From positions 1 through 64,000 of the forward strand of contig JAFGCO010000056.1 in the NCBI GenBank assembly GCA_016932575.1: a stretch of DNA of 64,000 bases, read 5' to 3'. Source of the stretch: a bacterium (GTDB lineage Bacteria; Zhuqueibacterota; QNDG01; JAFGCO01). How positions within the stretch are numbered: the first letter of the stretch is position 1; each line of letters opens with the position of its first letter. A program made the translations under genes and the position numbers. Below the pieces are notes generated by a model. The model made no database searches and was not told where the DNA came from. It saw nothing but the letters and a program-made list of their open reading frames with translations. Shown here in pieces: positions 40,036 to 49,417 of the stretch.

Positions 40036-40214
40036 TATCGGCAACCTTATGAATAAACGAATAATTGTCAGTAATTCTGTTTTTCAGCATGTGTTTGGAC
40101 ACACATACGGGCATGAGAAGTATTACTCCGGCCCTGTTAATATATCGAACTTTTATCCGCGCTTCAATGTTTCAGTCAGATGCATGAGGAATCCACGCAT
40201 TAAATAAACAGGTT

Positions 40215-41105
40215 TTACATACCAATCCCGACTCCCAGTACCACCACGTTCTGATTTCCGATTGTATAATCGGCGTGGACTTTTAAAATGAGCATGCTCA
40301 GACAAACACCAACATTCATTCTGCCGCGATTGTCACTGTCGAATGTAAGTGGCTGAATGTTGAGCAATCCTTCCGCATTACCGATTGTTAAAGTGGTTTT
40401 TTCAATACCCAGTCCGCCGTAAATCGTCAGCGGTCCCAGCGAGCGACTGGCCTGAGCTCCGAAAAAATTCATCTGAGCTTTAAACACTCTTCCCAGTTCA
40501 AAATCCTGAATAAAAAATCCAAAGCAGATATCAATGGGCGACAGGGGTATATATTGACTTATACTGTGACGCAGGCCATAGCCCGTAATTTTTAAGAGAC
40601 CGAAATTCTTCGGCAGATCCAAACTTACCAATCGAAAGGATAATTCTGTCCCCATGACAGAGCCGATAGTCAACCGCGGAGCAATAACCGGCAGGGCGCG
40701 GATCTCTTTTCCACCGGGAATTGAAAATGTTTGATTGCCGATATCCACCGACCAGGCTTCATCAGAACCAAAAATTGTGGGTTTATCCGTAACTTCAAGA
40801 CTGGATGGGGGATCATCAATGAGTGAGGAATATTTTCGCTGTTTATTGCTGATGAATGCCCAGAGCGTTTCAACGCCGATATAGAAATGAAGTCCGTCTT
40901 TGTGCACTTTTGCCGTATGATATAATCCGCTGTTCATGTTGCCTCCGAATGCATCTGCAAAGGGTTGCATATAGGCCTGGAACGTTTCTTTGAGCGCCGG
41001 ATGATTGAAAGATTCCAGTCTTTCCTCGATATCGGATTTTGCATTTTGGGCAAATGTGAAGGATCCCGTCAACAAAACAAGCCCGGTAATCATGATTCGT
41101 TTCAT
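40215..41105 (-). CDS. Outer-membrane beta-barrel protein (DUF6588-like)
   Basis: A 296-residue exported protein with a signal peptide (IMITGLVLLTGSFTFAQ), then the block ALKETFQAYMQPFADAFGGN and MNSGLYHTAKVHKDGLHFYI that I associate with the DUF6588 barrel family of Bacteroidota-like bacteria, and a strand-rich remainder ending GVGIGM. No function is known. GAGGAGG precedes two adjacent ATGs; the second has the better spacing and is used here. A divergent promoter region separates it from the GPH transporter. Confidence 0.66.
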   Translation of the reverse strand: MKRIMITGLVLLTGSFTFAQNAKSDIEERLESFNHPALKETFQAYMQPFADAFGGNMNSGLYHTAKVHKDGLHFYIGVETLWAFISNKQRKYSSLIDDPPSSLEVTDKPTIFGSDEAWSVDIGNQTFSIPGGKEIRALPVIAPRLTIGSVMGTELSFRLVSLDLPKNFGLLKITGYGLRHSISQYIPLSPIDICFGFFIQDFELGRVFKAQMNFFGAQASRSLGPLTIYGGLGIEKTTLTIGNAEGLLNIQPLTFDSDNRGRMNVGVCLSMLILKVHADYTIGNQNVVVLGVGIGM

Positions 41106-41156
41106 CATATCCTCCTCAGAATTTGGAAATGACCGGCCAAAACAATACACTTTAAG

Positions 41157-41185
41157 ATGATAAAAATAATTTTCATTATTGACAA
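41157..41185 (-). promoter_or_regulatory. Sigma-70 promoter for the barrel gene
   Basis: On the minus strand, TTGTCA (41185-41180) and TATCAT (41162-41157) are 17 bases apart, about 52 bases before the start at 41105. A plus-strand TTGACA overlaps the -35. Confidence 0.6.
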
Positions 41186-41215
41186 GTAAAAAAGAGGTTG
41201 ATGTGCAATAATTTG

Positions 41216-41244
41216 TTGCATTTCATTTTGATAATATTTACATT
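41216..41244 (+). promoter_or_regulatory. Possible promoter for the GPH transporter
   Basis: TTGCAT (41216-41221) and TACATT (41239-41244) are 17 bases apart, about 100 bases before the ATG at 41347. The leader in between shows no clear structure. Confidence 0.35.
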
Positions 41245-41346
41245 AACAAACCAGTTTTCTGTAATTCATTATTTAATTATAAATATACGGTCACCAGTAC
41301 TGTGTTTACAACCTTTTAATTGTGCATTTCTCAAACGGAGGAAATA

Positions 41347-43599
41347 ATGGGCGATACCGATTATAAACTGCCATTTAAAGAAAAAATTGCCTACGGATTT
41401 GGAGATCTTGCCTCAGTTCTTTATTGGCAGACCTTTATGCTCTACTTTACATTCTTTTATACGGATGTATTTTTGATCCCGGCCAGCGCGGCAGCCACCA
41501 TGTTTCTTGTCAGCCGGTTATGGGATGGTTTTAACGATCCGATTATGGGAATGATTGCAGACCGGACAAACACACGATGGGGAAAATTTCGACCCTACCT
41601 GCTATGGCTGTGCATTCCCTTTGCCTTTATTGGTGTGCTGACATTTACTGTGCCCGATTTTGGTTTCACCGGAAAGATGATCTGGGCCTACACAACATTT
41701 ATTCTTATCATGATGCTGTACACCGGGATCAATATCCCATATACGGCACTTCTGGGGGTCATATCCCCGGATTCAAAAGAACGAACCACAGTCTCTTCTG
41801 TAAAATTCATGTTTGCTTTTACAGCGGGTATTATTGTGTCAGCCACACTTCTTCCTATGACCAAACAACTGGGAAAAGACAACAGTTCCATTATACATGC
41901 CGAAATTAATAATGATTCCGTTCAGATCACAGAAAAGGGAGTCGGCGCATCAAACATTATATTATTTGCAGAAGATCAAAACGGCATTAAAAATAAAACT
42001 GAATTCGGATTCAGGGTTTACCCCCGGGAAAGCAATAAACCGGTCGTTCAGAATCCTGTGGATCCGATTATGCTGATCAAGGGATTCAACACTCACAGGG
42101 TGCCAATATCTCAGGTGTTTGACTCTCAGCAAAAGCATGCTCTTGAATATAAAATAGAAAACAGTGATACGACCGTTGTTCACACACGCGTAGACAGCTC
42201 TTATCTGTATATTGATGAACTATCTGTCGGCATCGTTCAGCTGCAATTAAAGGCCATTGATATAGAATGGGGCGACTGTACCCATGAATTCTTCATCAGT
42301 GTCAATGATTCCCTCAATTCTTCACCGGTTTTAATCGATAGTGCAAATGAACTCAATCTTATGAACGGGTTTCAATCAAAACGCATTGATTTATCAGAAA
42401 TATTTCATGATCCCGACGGAGATACTCTGAAATACGAAATTCAGGTCAGTAATAAGGGAGTCATCATACCGGAAATTCACAATAATGAGCTTTTAATCAT
42501 CGAGGATGAACCTGGAATCACCCGTTTAACCCTGCGAGCCAAAGACGGACGCGGCGGTCTTTCTGAAACCCAGATACAAATCATTGTGTCAACGGATAAA
42601 AACAATCCGCCCTATTTAAGCGGGTCCATATCAAATCGCGTTGTATTTCAGGGATTTGAACGTCAGGATATTTCGCTGGCTGATCTGTTTACCGACCTGG
42701 AAGGCGATCAAATCACCTATTCCCTTCAGGTTGTTAATACTGCCAGAGGCTGGCAGCGTACATTTATTTTTTACGGTACTGCAGCCATCTTGTTCTTTTT
42801 AATCGCGTTTAAAGGAACACATGAACGGGTGAAGCTTCCCAAAACTCAAAAATCTTCCATTAAAAAAGATTTGTACGAACTGATAACCAATGTGCCCTGG
42901 CTGATACTTCTTGCCACAACAATTACCTTTATTCTTTTTGTTGCAGTACGAAGTAGTGTCACCGCACATTATTTTAAATATGTGATTGGATCTCAGAATG
43001 TCTCGTTACCATTTATTAAAACAAAAACTTATAGTTTTGAAACCCTGGTTTCCGCTTTCAATACAATGGGACAAATCGCCTCCCTGATTGGGGTTGCACT
43101 GGTCAGCTGGTTTGCGAAACAGGTTGGAAAAAAACGGGCGTTTATCATCATTTTCCTGGTTGCAATTTTCAGTACAGGCGCCTTTTACTTTTTAAGTGCC
43201 GAACAGATCGGTCTGATTTTCTTTTTTCAGATTACCGGCTCTTTAACCGGTGGGCCTCTCAGTGTTCTGCTCTGGGCGATGTACGCTGATACTGCGGATT
43301 ATGCGGAATGGAAGCGAGGTCGCAGAGCCACAGGCCTGGTTTTTTCTGCATCCACAATGTCTCAGAAATTCGGATGGGCATTCGGCGCTTTTGTGGCACT
43401 GAATCTAATGTCACAGGTCGGATTTCAGGCCAACAAAGCACAGACGCCGGAAAGTCTGAAGGGGCTGATTCTGCTTTTCAGTCTGATTCCTGCGGGCATG
43501 GGTGTGCTTTCCGTAATCATTTCATTCTTCTATCCGCTCAATGAGAAACATGTTAAAGAAATAGGAACCGAACTGGAATCGCGCAGAAAGAAAGAGTAA
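41347..43599 (+). CDS. GPH/MelB-type sugar symporter with a cadherin/Ig-like insertion between TM5 and TM6
   Basis: A 750-residue transporter; glycoside-pentoside-hexuronide (MFS) symporters are usually ~450-500. GGAGG precedes the ATG. Residues 1-178 are the normal first five helices (KIAYGFGDLASVLYWQTFML, SRLWDGFNDPIMGMIADRTN, NIPYTALLGVISPDSKERT). Residues 465-750 are the normal remainder (ARGWQRTFIFYGTAAILFF, then LLWAMYADTADYAEWKRGRR). In between, residues ~180-464 hold extracytoplasmic repeats: a C-terminal half (180-230), two full copies (231-325, 326-418) and an N-terminal half (419-464). Copies share N-G-F-x(5)-I-x-L-x-x-x-F-x-D, GD-x-L-x-Y-x-I-Q-V-x-N and a R-A-K-D-G-x-G-G strand, like cadherin-type repeats. 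The broken halves together give 97 residues, one full repeat, so the chain can leave and re-enter the membrane at one place. Sugar transport is inferred from the family; the insertion may bind glycan or a partner protein. Confidence 0.9.
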   Translation: MGDTDYKLPFKEKIAYGFGDLASVLYWQTFMLYFTFFYTDVFLIPASAAATMFLVSRLWDGFNDPIMGMIADRTNTRWGKFRPYLLWLCIPFAFIGVLTFTVPDFGFTGKMIWAYTTFILIMMLYTGINIPYTALLGVISPDSKERTTVSSVKFMFAFTAGIIVSATLLPMTKQLGKDNSSIIHAEINNDSVQITEKGVGASNIILFAEDQNGIKNKTEFGFRVYPRESNKPVVQNPVDPIMLIKGFNTHRVPISQVFDSQQKHALEYKIENSDTTVVHTRVDSSYLYIDELSVGIVQLQLKAIDIEWGDCTHEFFISVNDSLNSSPVLIDSANELNLMNGFQSKRIDLSEIFHDPDGDTLKYEIQVSNKGVIIPEIHNNELLIIEDEPGITRLTLRAKDGRGGLSETQIQIIVSTDKNNPPYLSGSISNRVVFQGFERQDISLADLFTDLEGDQITYSLQVVNTARGWQRTFIFYGTAAILFFLIAFKGTHERVKLPKTQKSSIKKDLYELITNVPWLILLATTITFILFVAVRSSVTAHYFKYVIGSQNVSLPFIKTKTYSFETLVSAFNTMGQIASLIGVALVSWFAKQVGKKRAFIIIFLVAIFSTGAFYFLSAEQIGLIFFFQITGSLTGGPLSVLLWAMYADTADYAEWKRGRRATGLVFSASTMSQKFGWAFGAFVALNLMSQVGFQANKAQTPESLKGLILLFSLIPAGMGVLSVIISFFYPLNEKHVKEIGTELESRRKKE

Positions 43600-43637
43600 A
43601 GAAACCAAATCGAACATCATTACAGCCATGTATGAAT

Positions 43638-43664
43638 CTCCGGAAGGTTTAAATCCTCCCGGAG
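43638..43664. repeat. Hairpin CTCCGGAAGG / CCTCCCGGAG after the GPH gene
   Basis: The arms (43638-43647 and 43655-43664, one mismatch) enclose TTTAAAT, and a T-rich stretch (GTTTACTTTT) follows on the plus strand, so it may terminate the transporter transcript. The CTCCGGGAGG core recurs in the large inverted repeat at 57766-57837. Confidence 0.5.
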
Positions 43665-43856
43665 GTTTACTTTTATGTGAAATAAATATTCTGCAGCCCT
43701 GATTTTTTTTCATCTCGAAATATCACGGTAATTTTTCTCCACAAACAAAATATCGCGTCTTTTTATCATAAGTATAATTTATATACCGGATCATTTCTGT
43801 TTTAAAAAAATTATGGAGTGTGACCTCCGTGATGTCGCAAATTGCCTTGCTTCATC

Positions 43857-45335
43857 TCATTTCAGTTTATTCGGAAACAGCTTGTCAATCATCTCTTTTT
43901 CAGGGGGTCGTGTAAATAAGCTGATTAAAATCAGCGATCCGATGGATACCAGCATCGCAGGAAAGATGGAGGGGATCCCCCACGGATCACCCTCTTGTAT
44001 CACGGAAGGCCAGATATGGGGCACCAGTTTGTCCAAAAACAGGGTGACAAGTGCACCGGACACAATGGCAGCCAATCCGCCTGCTCGGGTTGCACGTTTC
44101 CATGTTAATGCAGCAATCAGCACCGGTGTGATGGCCACACCATACATGGTGTAGGCAAAATATGCCGAATGCAACACAGAAATCGGTTTATTTAACAGCG
44201 TGGGAATAAATATCATGGCAAACGCACACAATCCCAAGAGAATCACAGCGATTTTTTGCCATACAACCTGTTTGCGTTCGGAAAGAGAAATGTTAAAAAA
44301 TTTCTGAATCAAATCCCGCATCACATTGGTGCTGGGCGATAACAAAAAATTGGTACCGGTGGACAGTAAAACCGCCCATGCTGCTGCCAGCAGCAAAACA
44401 CCGATCGGCGCCGGTACCATATACCGGGCCGCCAAAAGCACCATGGCGCCGCCTTCTTTACCCTGCCCCCAGAAATGGACAGCCGCAAAAATCGCAATGA
44501 TGACAACAACCACTTCAACAATAATGGTACCGAAAATCCATAAAGATACAGCCGATCGCGCATCTCTGGGCGATTTCGCACTGTAGAACTTCTGATACAT
44601 TGACTGTTCGCCCATTAAAAGCAGTAGAGTCGCAAAAAAATATCCGAACGCTTTTAATGCCGGCCTGGCGCCAAAATCGGGACTGAATATTTGGAAATGG
44701 CCGGCTGGCAATGTCGCAACGGCTCCGGAAAGACCGCCCGCCTTAATGATCACAAAAGGTGTGGCGATAAGGCAAGCCAGAAGAATTAGAATACCATTGG
44801 GCAAATCCGTATGGGCCACAGAGATCATACCGGCTGAGACGGTAAACGCGATAATAAAAAAAGCGCTGACGGCCTGCCCCCATGCAACTGAAATCTGACC
44901 ATCTGTAATGATATTCAGTATATACCCTCCCGCCCGGAATTGGTAGCTGACAATCGTGACAGAAGCAATAATCAATGCAATAGTGCCAAAAAGACGGGCA
45001 AACCTGCCGTAACGCACTTCAAGAATATCTCCAATCGTATACTGCCCGAATGTACGGATTTTGGCAGCCAGAAAGTAAATAACAATAATACCCAGCCAGG
45101 CGCCTGCCGGCAACCAGAGCGAACTGAAACCAGCCTTGTAGGCATATTCAGCGCCCGCAATGAATGTACCGGAGCCAATCCAGGTAGCAATCAGTGTAAA
45201 TACAATCACATGAATGGAAAGGGACCGTCCGGCCACCATGAAATCCTCATGGCTTTTGACCTGTCTGGAACGATATACATTGATCCCCAGAAGAATTAAA
45301 TTGTAGACCAGGATGATCGCTAGAAACCAATACAT
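43857..45335 (-). CDS. Sodium:solute symporter (SSS family)
   Basis: A 492-residue integral membrane protein with about 13 hydrophobic helices and an SSS-type core: DFMVAGRSLSIHVIVFTLIA, TWIGSGTFIAGAEYAYKAGF, RYGRFARLF, and LLAAAWAVLLSTGTNFLLSPSTN, which fits the sodium-site helix. It probably imports an organic solute with Na+. GGGAGG stands 4 bases before the ATG. It lies 13 bases after the M24 peptidase stop, so proline or a peptide breakdown product is a possible substrate, though this is inference. Confidence 0.9.
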   Translation of the reverse strand: MYWFLAIILVYNLILLGINVYRSRQVKSHEDFMVAGRSLSIHVIVFTLIATWIGSGTFIAGAEYAYKAGFSSLWLPAGAWLGIIVIYFLAAKIRTFGQYTIGDILEVRYGRFARLFGTIALIIASVTIVSYQFRAGGYILNIITDGQISVAWGQAVSAFFIIAFTVSAGMISVAHTDLPNGILILLACLIATPFVIIKAGGLSGAVATLPAGHFQIFSPDFGARPALKAFGYFFATLLLLMGEQSMYQKFYSAKSPRDARSAVSLWIFGTIIVEVVVVIIAIFAAVHFWGQGKEGGAMVLLAARYMVPAPIGVLLLAAAWAVLLSTGTNFLLSPSTNVMRDLIQKFFNISLSERKQVVWQKIAVILLGLCAFAMIFIPTLLNKPISVLHSAYFAYTMYGVAITPVLIAALTWKRATRAGGLAAIVSGALVTLFLDKLVPHIWPSVIQEGDPWGIPSIFPAMLVSIGSLILISLFTRPPEKEMIDKLFPNKLK

Positions 45336-45348
45336 GCTTCCTCCCTTT

Positions 45349-46533
45349 TTACAGATCCATTAATATCAGGCTTTCCTGCAGTTTTCCGGATACAAGCGCT
45401 TCACCTTTCGGGGAAATAAAAACATCGATCTCAGTCCGGACCGCCATCTCCCCTTTCAAATATATTCCGGGTTCAATGGAAAAACAGAGTCGCGGAATCA
45501 GCCGACGCTCCTCTTTGGTTTCAAGGTTATCAATATTCGCGCCATTACCATGCACTTCCCGGCCGATGGAATGGCCGGTGCGGTGAATAAAATATTCTCC
45601 GTATCCAGCCTTCTGAATCACGGCTCGCACAACATCATCCACCTGCCAGCCGTAACAGGGCTCGTTCTTGTGAATTTTATTCCTAATAAACTCCAATCCC
45701 GCGTTTCTGGCATCACGGGCAATATTGAATATTTTTACATATTTTGAAGGAGGATTCATCCCGGCAAATCCGCACCAGGTAATATCCACCCAAATCGCAT
45801 CCTTTTTATTGAACCTGGCCCACAAATCAATCAGGATCGTGTCTCCCTTCTGAATGGCATAGTGATTATCAGGTGTGGGTTCAAAATGGGGATTGGCCGG
45901 ATGGTCGTTCACGCCCACAATCGGATTCTCTCCCTCACAGGTCATGCCTTCTTCATGAAACCTGCGGACAATCCATTGCTGAATGTCGTATTCGGTGATT
46001 TTTTTACCTTGCTTCAGTGCAGATTCTATTTTCGTAAACGCCTCATCCTTGATCTGATATATTTTCTCACTGGCTTTCAGATGGGACTGAAAACCTGCTT
46101 CATCAATGACTGCTTCAAAAATCTGAATCAGATCGGCTGATGAAACCACCGTGTGGCCGAAACTGCGGATCAATTCTATCGTGCCGGCATCGACCATGGA
46201 AACATAGGGAATATGATTATCGGGCGAATACTGCATGGCAATTGTTTTCGCTGAACCAAGCATTTCTTTTAAAATTGTATGCAGCTCGTTCCAGGAAAGA
46301 TAATATAACAGTTCGCCGGGAAGAGAATCCAGTTTCGCCGGTTCCACGCGATGGCAAAGACGAACCGGTTCTCCTTCGGCCGGAACATAATAAAACCACC
46401 GCCGGCTGGTCAATTTACCAGAGTCCAGATCCAGCACTCGATATGCGATGGGATCGCGGTTATGAAAATCGTAAAACAGCCAGCCGTCCGATCCGGCCCG
46501 GCGAATTTCCTGCTGGATCATCCTGATATCCAT
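45349..46533 (-). CDS. M24-family metallopeptidase (Xaa-Pro aminopeptidase-like)
   Basis: A 394-residue M24 peptidase with creatinase-like N-terminal domain (~1-150) and a C-terminal pita-bread domain. All five metal ligands are seen: Asp in ILIDLWARF, Asp in IWVDITWCGF, His in FIHRTGHSIGREVHG, Glu in FSIEPGIYL and Glu in VRTEIDVFI. The RTGHSIG context fits prolidase and Xaa-Pro aminopeptidases. No signal peptide, so it acts in the cytoplasm. The start is the ATG with GGAG 5 bases upstream; two earlier codons are in frame without a site. It is followed by the SSS symporter. Confidence 0.92.
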   Translation of the reverse strand: MDIRMIQQEIRRAGSDGWLFYDFHNRDPIAYRVLDLDSGKLTSRRWFYYVPAEGEPVRLCHRVEPAKLDSLPGELLYYLSWNELHTILKEMLGSAKTIAMQYSPDNHIPYVSMVDAGTIELIRSFGHTVVSSADLIQIFEAVIDEAGFQSHLKASEKIYQIKDEAFTKIESALKQGKKITEYDIQQWIVRRFHEEGMTCEGENPIVGVNDHPANPHFEPTPDNHYAIQKGDTILIDLWARFNKKDAIWVDITWCGFAGMNPPSKYVKIFNIARDARNAGLEFIRNKIHKNEPCYGWQVDDVVRAVIQKAGYGEYFIHRTGHSIGREVHGNGANIDNLETKEERRLIPRLCFSIEPGIYLKGEMAVRTEIDVFISPKGEALVSGKLQESLILMDL

Positions 46534-46603
46534 ACACACTCCATTCTGATCAGATCCGAATCACCCCGGCAATCAAATCTCTCCTGGATTCCGGCAGACA
46601 TAG

Positions 46604-46615
46604 ATCACTAGTGAT
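46604..46615. promoter_or_regulatory. 12-bp perfect palindrome upstream of the M24 gene
   Basis: ATCACTAGTGAT lies about 71 bases before the M24 start, in the 135-base gap after the trehalase. It could be an operator for the peptidase-symporter pair. No promoter hexamers fit well next to it. Confidence 0.3.
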
Positions 46616-46668
46616 TGGTGAACTTATCGAAATTTTATTCTCCCGGATTTAAAAAATGCCGTCCGAAA

Positions 46669-48780
46669 TCAAGACTGGTCCTCAAACAGCCACTCCGGAG
46701 GAATCATCTGGTTTAATTCGTCATGTAAATCCTCTTTAAGCAATTTAAGACCAACTTGATAAGAAGCGTTCATCCATCCGAACCCTTCGCGAGTGATATA
46801 GGCGAATTTGGTGCCCACATTGCCGTATTCCGCAAACACCTGATGAGACCTTGTAACTACGTTGAACTTTTCCGGAATTGTACCATTGTAATCCACTGCA
46901 TTCCGGATAATCGTATACAGCCAGCGGTAAATCAGCCGCTGGGCATGAGAATCATGATGATAATTGCACAACGCCTGCCATGCGATCATCTGATGGGGCG
47001 CCCACCCGTGCGGATAATCCCATTGCCGCTGCGGACGCAATTCCGACACAGGGCCCCGCGATTTTTCAGAAGAAGCAGCCAGACCCCCTGGAAATTCAAG
47101 GTAATTCAGAAGACAGCGGATTAAACGGTCTGCTTCCGTATCCGTCAGAATTCGGGTATCTGGACGGTCAGGATCACAAGCCCACAGTGGATAAAACGCG
47201 GTTGCGCTTATATATGGATGAGAATATTCGTCAACAAAATTGTAATCATAAAATAAAGCATCTGCTTCGTTCCAGAAATATTGACGAATTGATTTTTTCC
47301 TGTTGTCTGCAAGCTTTTTCCATGCGGCTCCTGTCTCTTCTGATCCTCCCGGCATGACGAGGGTTCCCTCAAACAAATGATCAATGAAAAATGCCATATC
47401 AATCTCGGTTTTATACAGGAGCGCATTCAGATCAACAGGCACAAAATCCGCACAGCGGTCCTTACCCCCCGCCCACCATCGGTAAGTCGTGTCATGACCC
47501 GATTCACGAACGGCGCGGTCATGCACGAAAAATTGATCGAGCTCACTCTGCAGAACCTTCCCCTCTTTATACTGCCGCTCAAATTTACGGACCAGCATAC
47601 CCAGTGATTGTGCGTAAGGCTGATATATCGCATCAAAATGTCCGGATTCCACTTCCACCGGCGGTCCCAACCCCTCTCCGAAATACCGGCTCAAACCGGT
47701 TCCTGTAAGCCGTTTCGGATGCATCCAAACCTGTTGATATTCCCGGATGATCGCCTGGCAGACCTGTTTCATCCAAGCTTTTGATTCTGATGTTTTTGAC
47801 ATTTCATTGTAAACCGCCCTTGCCATACTGCTTAAAAAAGGCGGCTGAGATCGGGTTAAATAATAGGTTCGGTTGGCATTGAGAATTTTGCCATAATGAT
47901 TGATCTGATAGACATGATGATCGACCATACACTTTGCCAAATCCACTCGCCCGTCTGTAAGCAGACCCAGAACGATGAAATAGCTGTCCCAACCGTACAT
48001 TTCATTGAAACGTCCCCCCGGCACGACATAGGGTTTTCCCAGAATTTCTCCGGATGAATCCATGACTGAATCAAGTATGAGCAAACCATGACGGCCCTCC
48101 AGTGACTGAACGGCTTTGGGAGTGATTTCCGGAGGCAGCACCCGAATCTGTATATTTTGCGCATGCAGGTTATCTTTATGCGTCTTAAAATAGTTGCTGG
48201 CTGTCTTGTCCGAAAATGGAATATATAGGTTCAGGCCATCTGACTTGACTTTTTCGTCTGCAATCACCCCCGGCAGATTATGGAGTTCGATTTTTCGCGT
48301 TAATCCATCCCAGAAGAGAGTGCGTATCTGACGGGAAAAACGCTGCACAGGATCTTCAAAAATTCTCTGAAAATCCAGTTCACATATCACTTCACCCCGG
48401 TCCAGCGCCAATTTCAATTCCTGAAGGAGATTGGCCAGATAGTAATTGCCGCGCACTTCGTAACATTTTTGATCCACGGTTGTTATTAAAAATTGTTTAT
48501 CACCATGATGCTCTCCATCAAAATGATCATCAATGGTAATCTTCAGATCCTGATCCACATCCTCTTCATCAATCAGACGTTGAATCGTGTTTTTTACATG
48601 AACCTGAATTTTGGGTGTTTTTTTCATCATGCCGGTATTTGAATACAATGATAAATAAAACAGTAAGATAAAGAAACTCGCGATTTGAATCCGCCGTTCG
48701 GTTCTGTTTTTTTCCAACACGCAAGCCCTCTGTATCGGTAATCTTGCGACAGGATTTTTTCTGTTACCTGTAAAAAGCAT
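46669..48780 (-). CDS. GH37 trehalase
   Basis: A ~700-residue trehalase, which hydrolyses alpha,alpha-trehalose to glucose. Both family signatures are present: VVPGGRFNEMYGWDSYF (~residue 257) and QWDYPHGWAPHQM (~587). The catalytic Asp lies in VRESGHDTTYRWW, where most members have E-S-G-W-D; the partner Glu is in GTIPEKFNVV. The N-terminus is uncertain: the frame opens at 48780 without a good ribosome site, and the first ~50 residues hold one hydrophobic helix (IASFFILLFYLSLYS) that would export or anchor the enzyme. A start at the ATG pair near 48630 would leave a cytoplasmic enzyme. A sugar symporter (41347) is 3 kb away on the other strand. Confidence 0.9.
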   Translation of the reverse strand: MLFTGNRKNPVARLPIQRACVLEKNRTERRIQIASFFILLFYLSLYSNTGMMKKTPKIQVHVKNTIQRLIDEEDVDQDLKITIDDHFDGEHHGDKQFLITTVDQKCYEVRGNYYLANLLQELKLALDRGEVICELDFQRIFEDPVQRFSRQIRTLFWDGLTRKIELHNLPGVIADEKVKSDGLNLYIPFSDKTASNYFKTHKDNLHAQNIQIRVLPPEITPKAVQSLEGRHGLLILDSVMDSSGEILGKPYVVPGGRFNEMYGWDSYFIVLGLLTDGRVDLAKCMVDHHVYQINHYGKILNANRTYYLTRSQPPFLSSMARAVYNEMSKTSESKAWMKQVCQAIIREYQQVWMHPKRLTGTGLSRYFGEGLGPPVEVESGHFDAIYQPYAQSLGMLVRKFERQYKEGKVLQSELDQFFVHDRAVRESGHDTTYRWWAGGKDRCADFVPVDLNALLYKTEIDMAFFIDHLFEGTLVMPGGSEETGAAWKKLADNRKKSIRQYFWNEADALFYDYNFVDEYSHPYISATAFYPLWACDPDRPDTRILTDTEADRLIRCLLNYLEFPGGLAASSEKSRGPVSELRPQRQWDYPHGWAPHQMIAWQALCNYHHDSHAQRLIYRWLYTIIRNAVDYNGTIPEKFNVVTRSHQVFAEYGNVGTKFAYITREGFGWMNASYQVGLKLLKEDLHDELNQMIPPEWLFEDQS

Positions 48781-48835
48781 ACCAACAGTCGTTCACCAAT
48801 AAGCAAAATCATATGAAAGCATTGATATCATCAAT

Positions 48836-49252
48836 TTATATAGAAAACCGTTTTCCCATATTGACCACATCTTCCACCTGATAACCCAGTGTCTTGTAAA
48901 AATCAACCACGCGACGATTCGCGGCACGTACCTGCAGATTGATTTTGGGACATCCCATGGCCTTTAACTGCGCTTCTGCATATTCCATCAGCAATCGGCC
49001 TATTCCCTCACCCCGGTAATTCGGATCCACTGCGAGATAATTGATCCACCCGCGATGTCCTTCGTATCCGGCCATAACCGTGCCTATAACCTGATCACAG
49101 CGAACAGCCACCAGAAACAGGTCCGGTTGAAATGCCAGCTTGCGTTGAATATCCTGATTTGGATCATTCTGTGTCACAATCAACCCACAGGCCTGCCAAA
49201 GTGCGATGACCCGCTTTTCATCACCGGATTGAAAAGGACGAATATTAATCAC
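48836..49252 (-). CDS. GNAT acetyltransferase (YpeA-like)
   Basis: A ~139-residue N-acetyltransferase close to E. coli YpeA. The segments IRPFQSGDEKRVIALWQACG, NDPNQDIQRKLAFQPDLFLV, VIGTVMAGYEGHRGWINYLA, and the acetyl-CoA loop NYRGEGIGRLLME are conserved, as is the C-terminal INLQVRAANRRVVDFYKTLG. The frame opens at a TTG (49315) with no ribosome site. I place the start at the GTG at 49252, preceded by GGGA, because it matches the length of the family. The substrate is not known. It diverges from ychF. Confidence 0.9.
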   Translation of the reverse strand: MINIRPFQSGDEKRVIALWQACGLIVTQNDPNQDIQRKLAFQPDLFLVAVRCDQVIGTVMAGYEGHRGWINYLAVDPNYRGEGIGRLLMEYAEAQLKAMGCPKINLQVRAANRRVVDFYKTLGYQVEDVVNMGKRFSI

Positions 49253-49333
49253 CTGTATATTCCCGTTTTTTTCATAAATCACATGCAATGTACTGAATTG
49301 GTCGATATTTTTCAACCAAAATCAAGATAATCC

Positions 49334-49362
49334 TTGATTGCGTCCCGGATTTCAATTATTTT
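49334..49362 (+). promoter_or_regulatory. Possible ychF promoter
   Basis: TTGATT (49334-49339) and TATTTT (49357-49362) are 17 bases apart, about 55 bases before the ychF ATG. Confidence 0.35.
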
Positions 49363-49417
49363 TTATTGCTTCAGCTTTGACAATCAGAAAAAACCATTCC
49401 ATTTAAGGAGAATTTAC

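Noticed and set aside
41179-41184. TTGACA on the plus strand as the -35 of the GPH gene
   Set aside because: No -10-like hexamer stands 16-18 bases downstream; the pair at 41216-41244 fits better.
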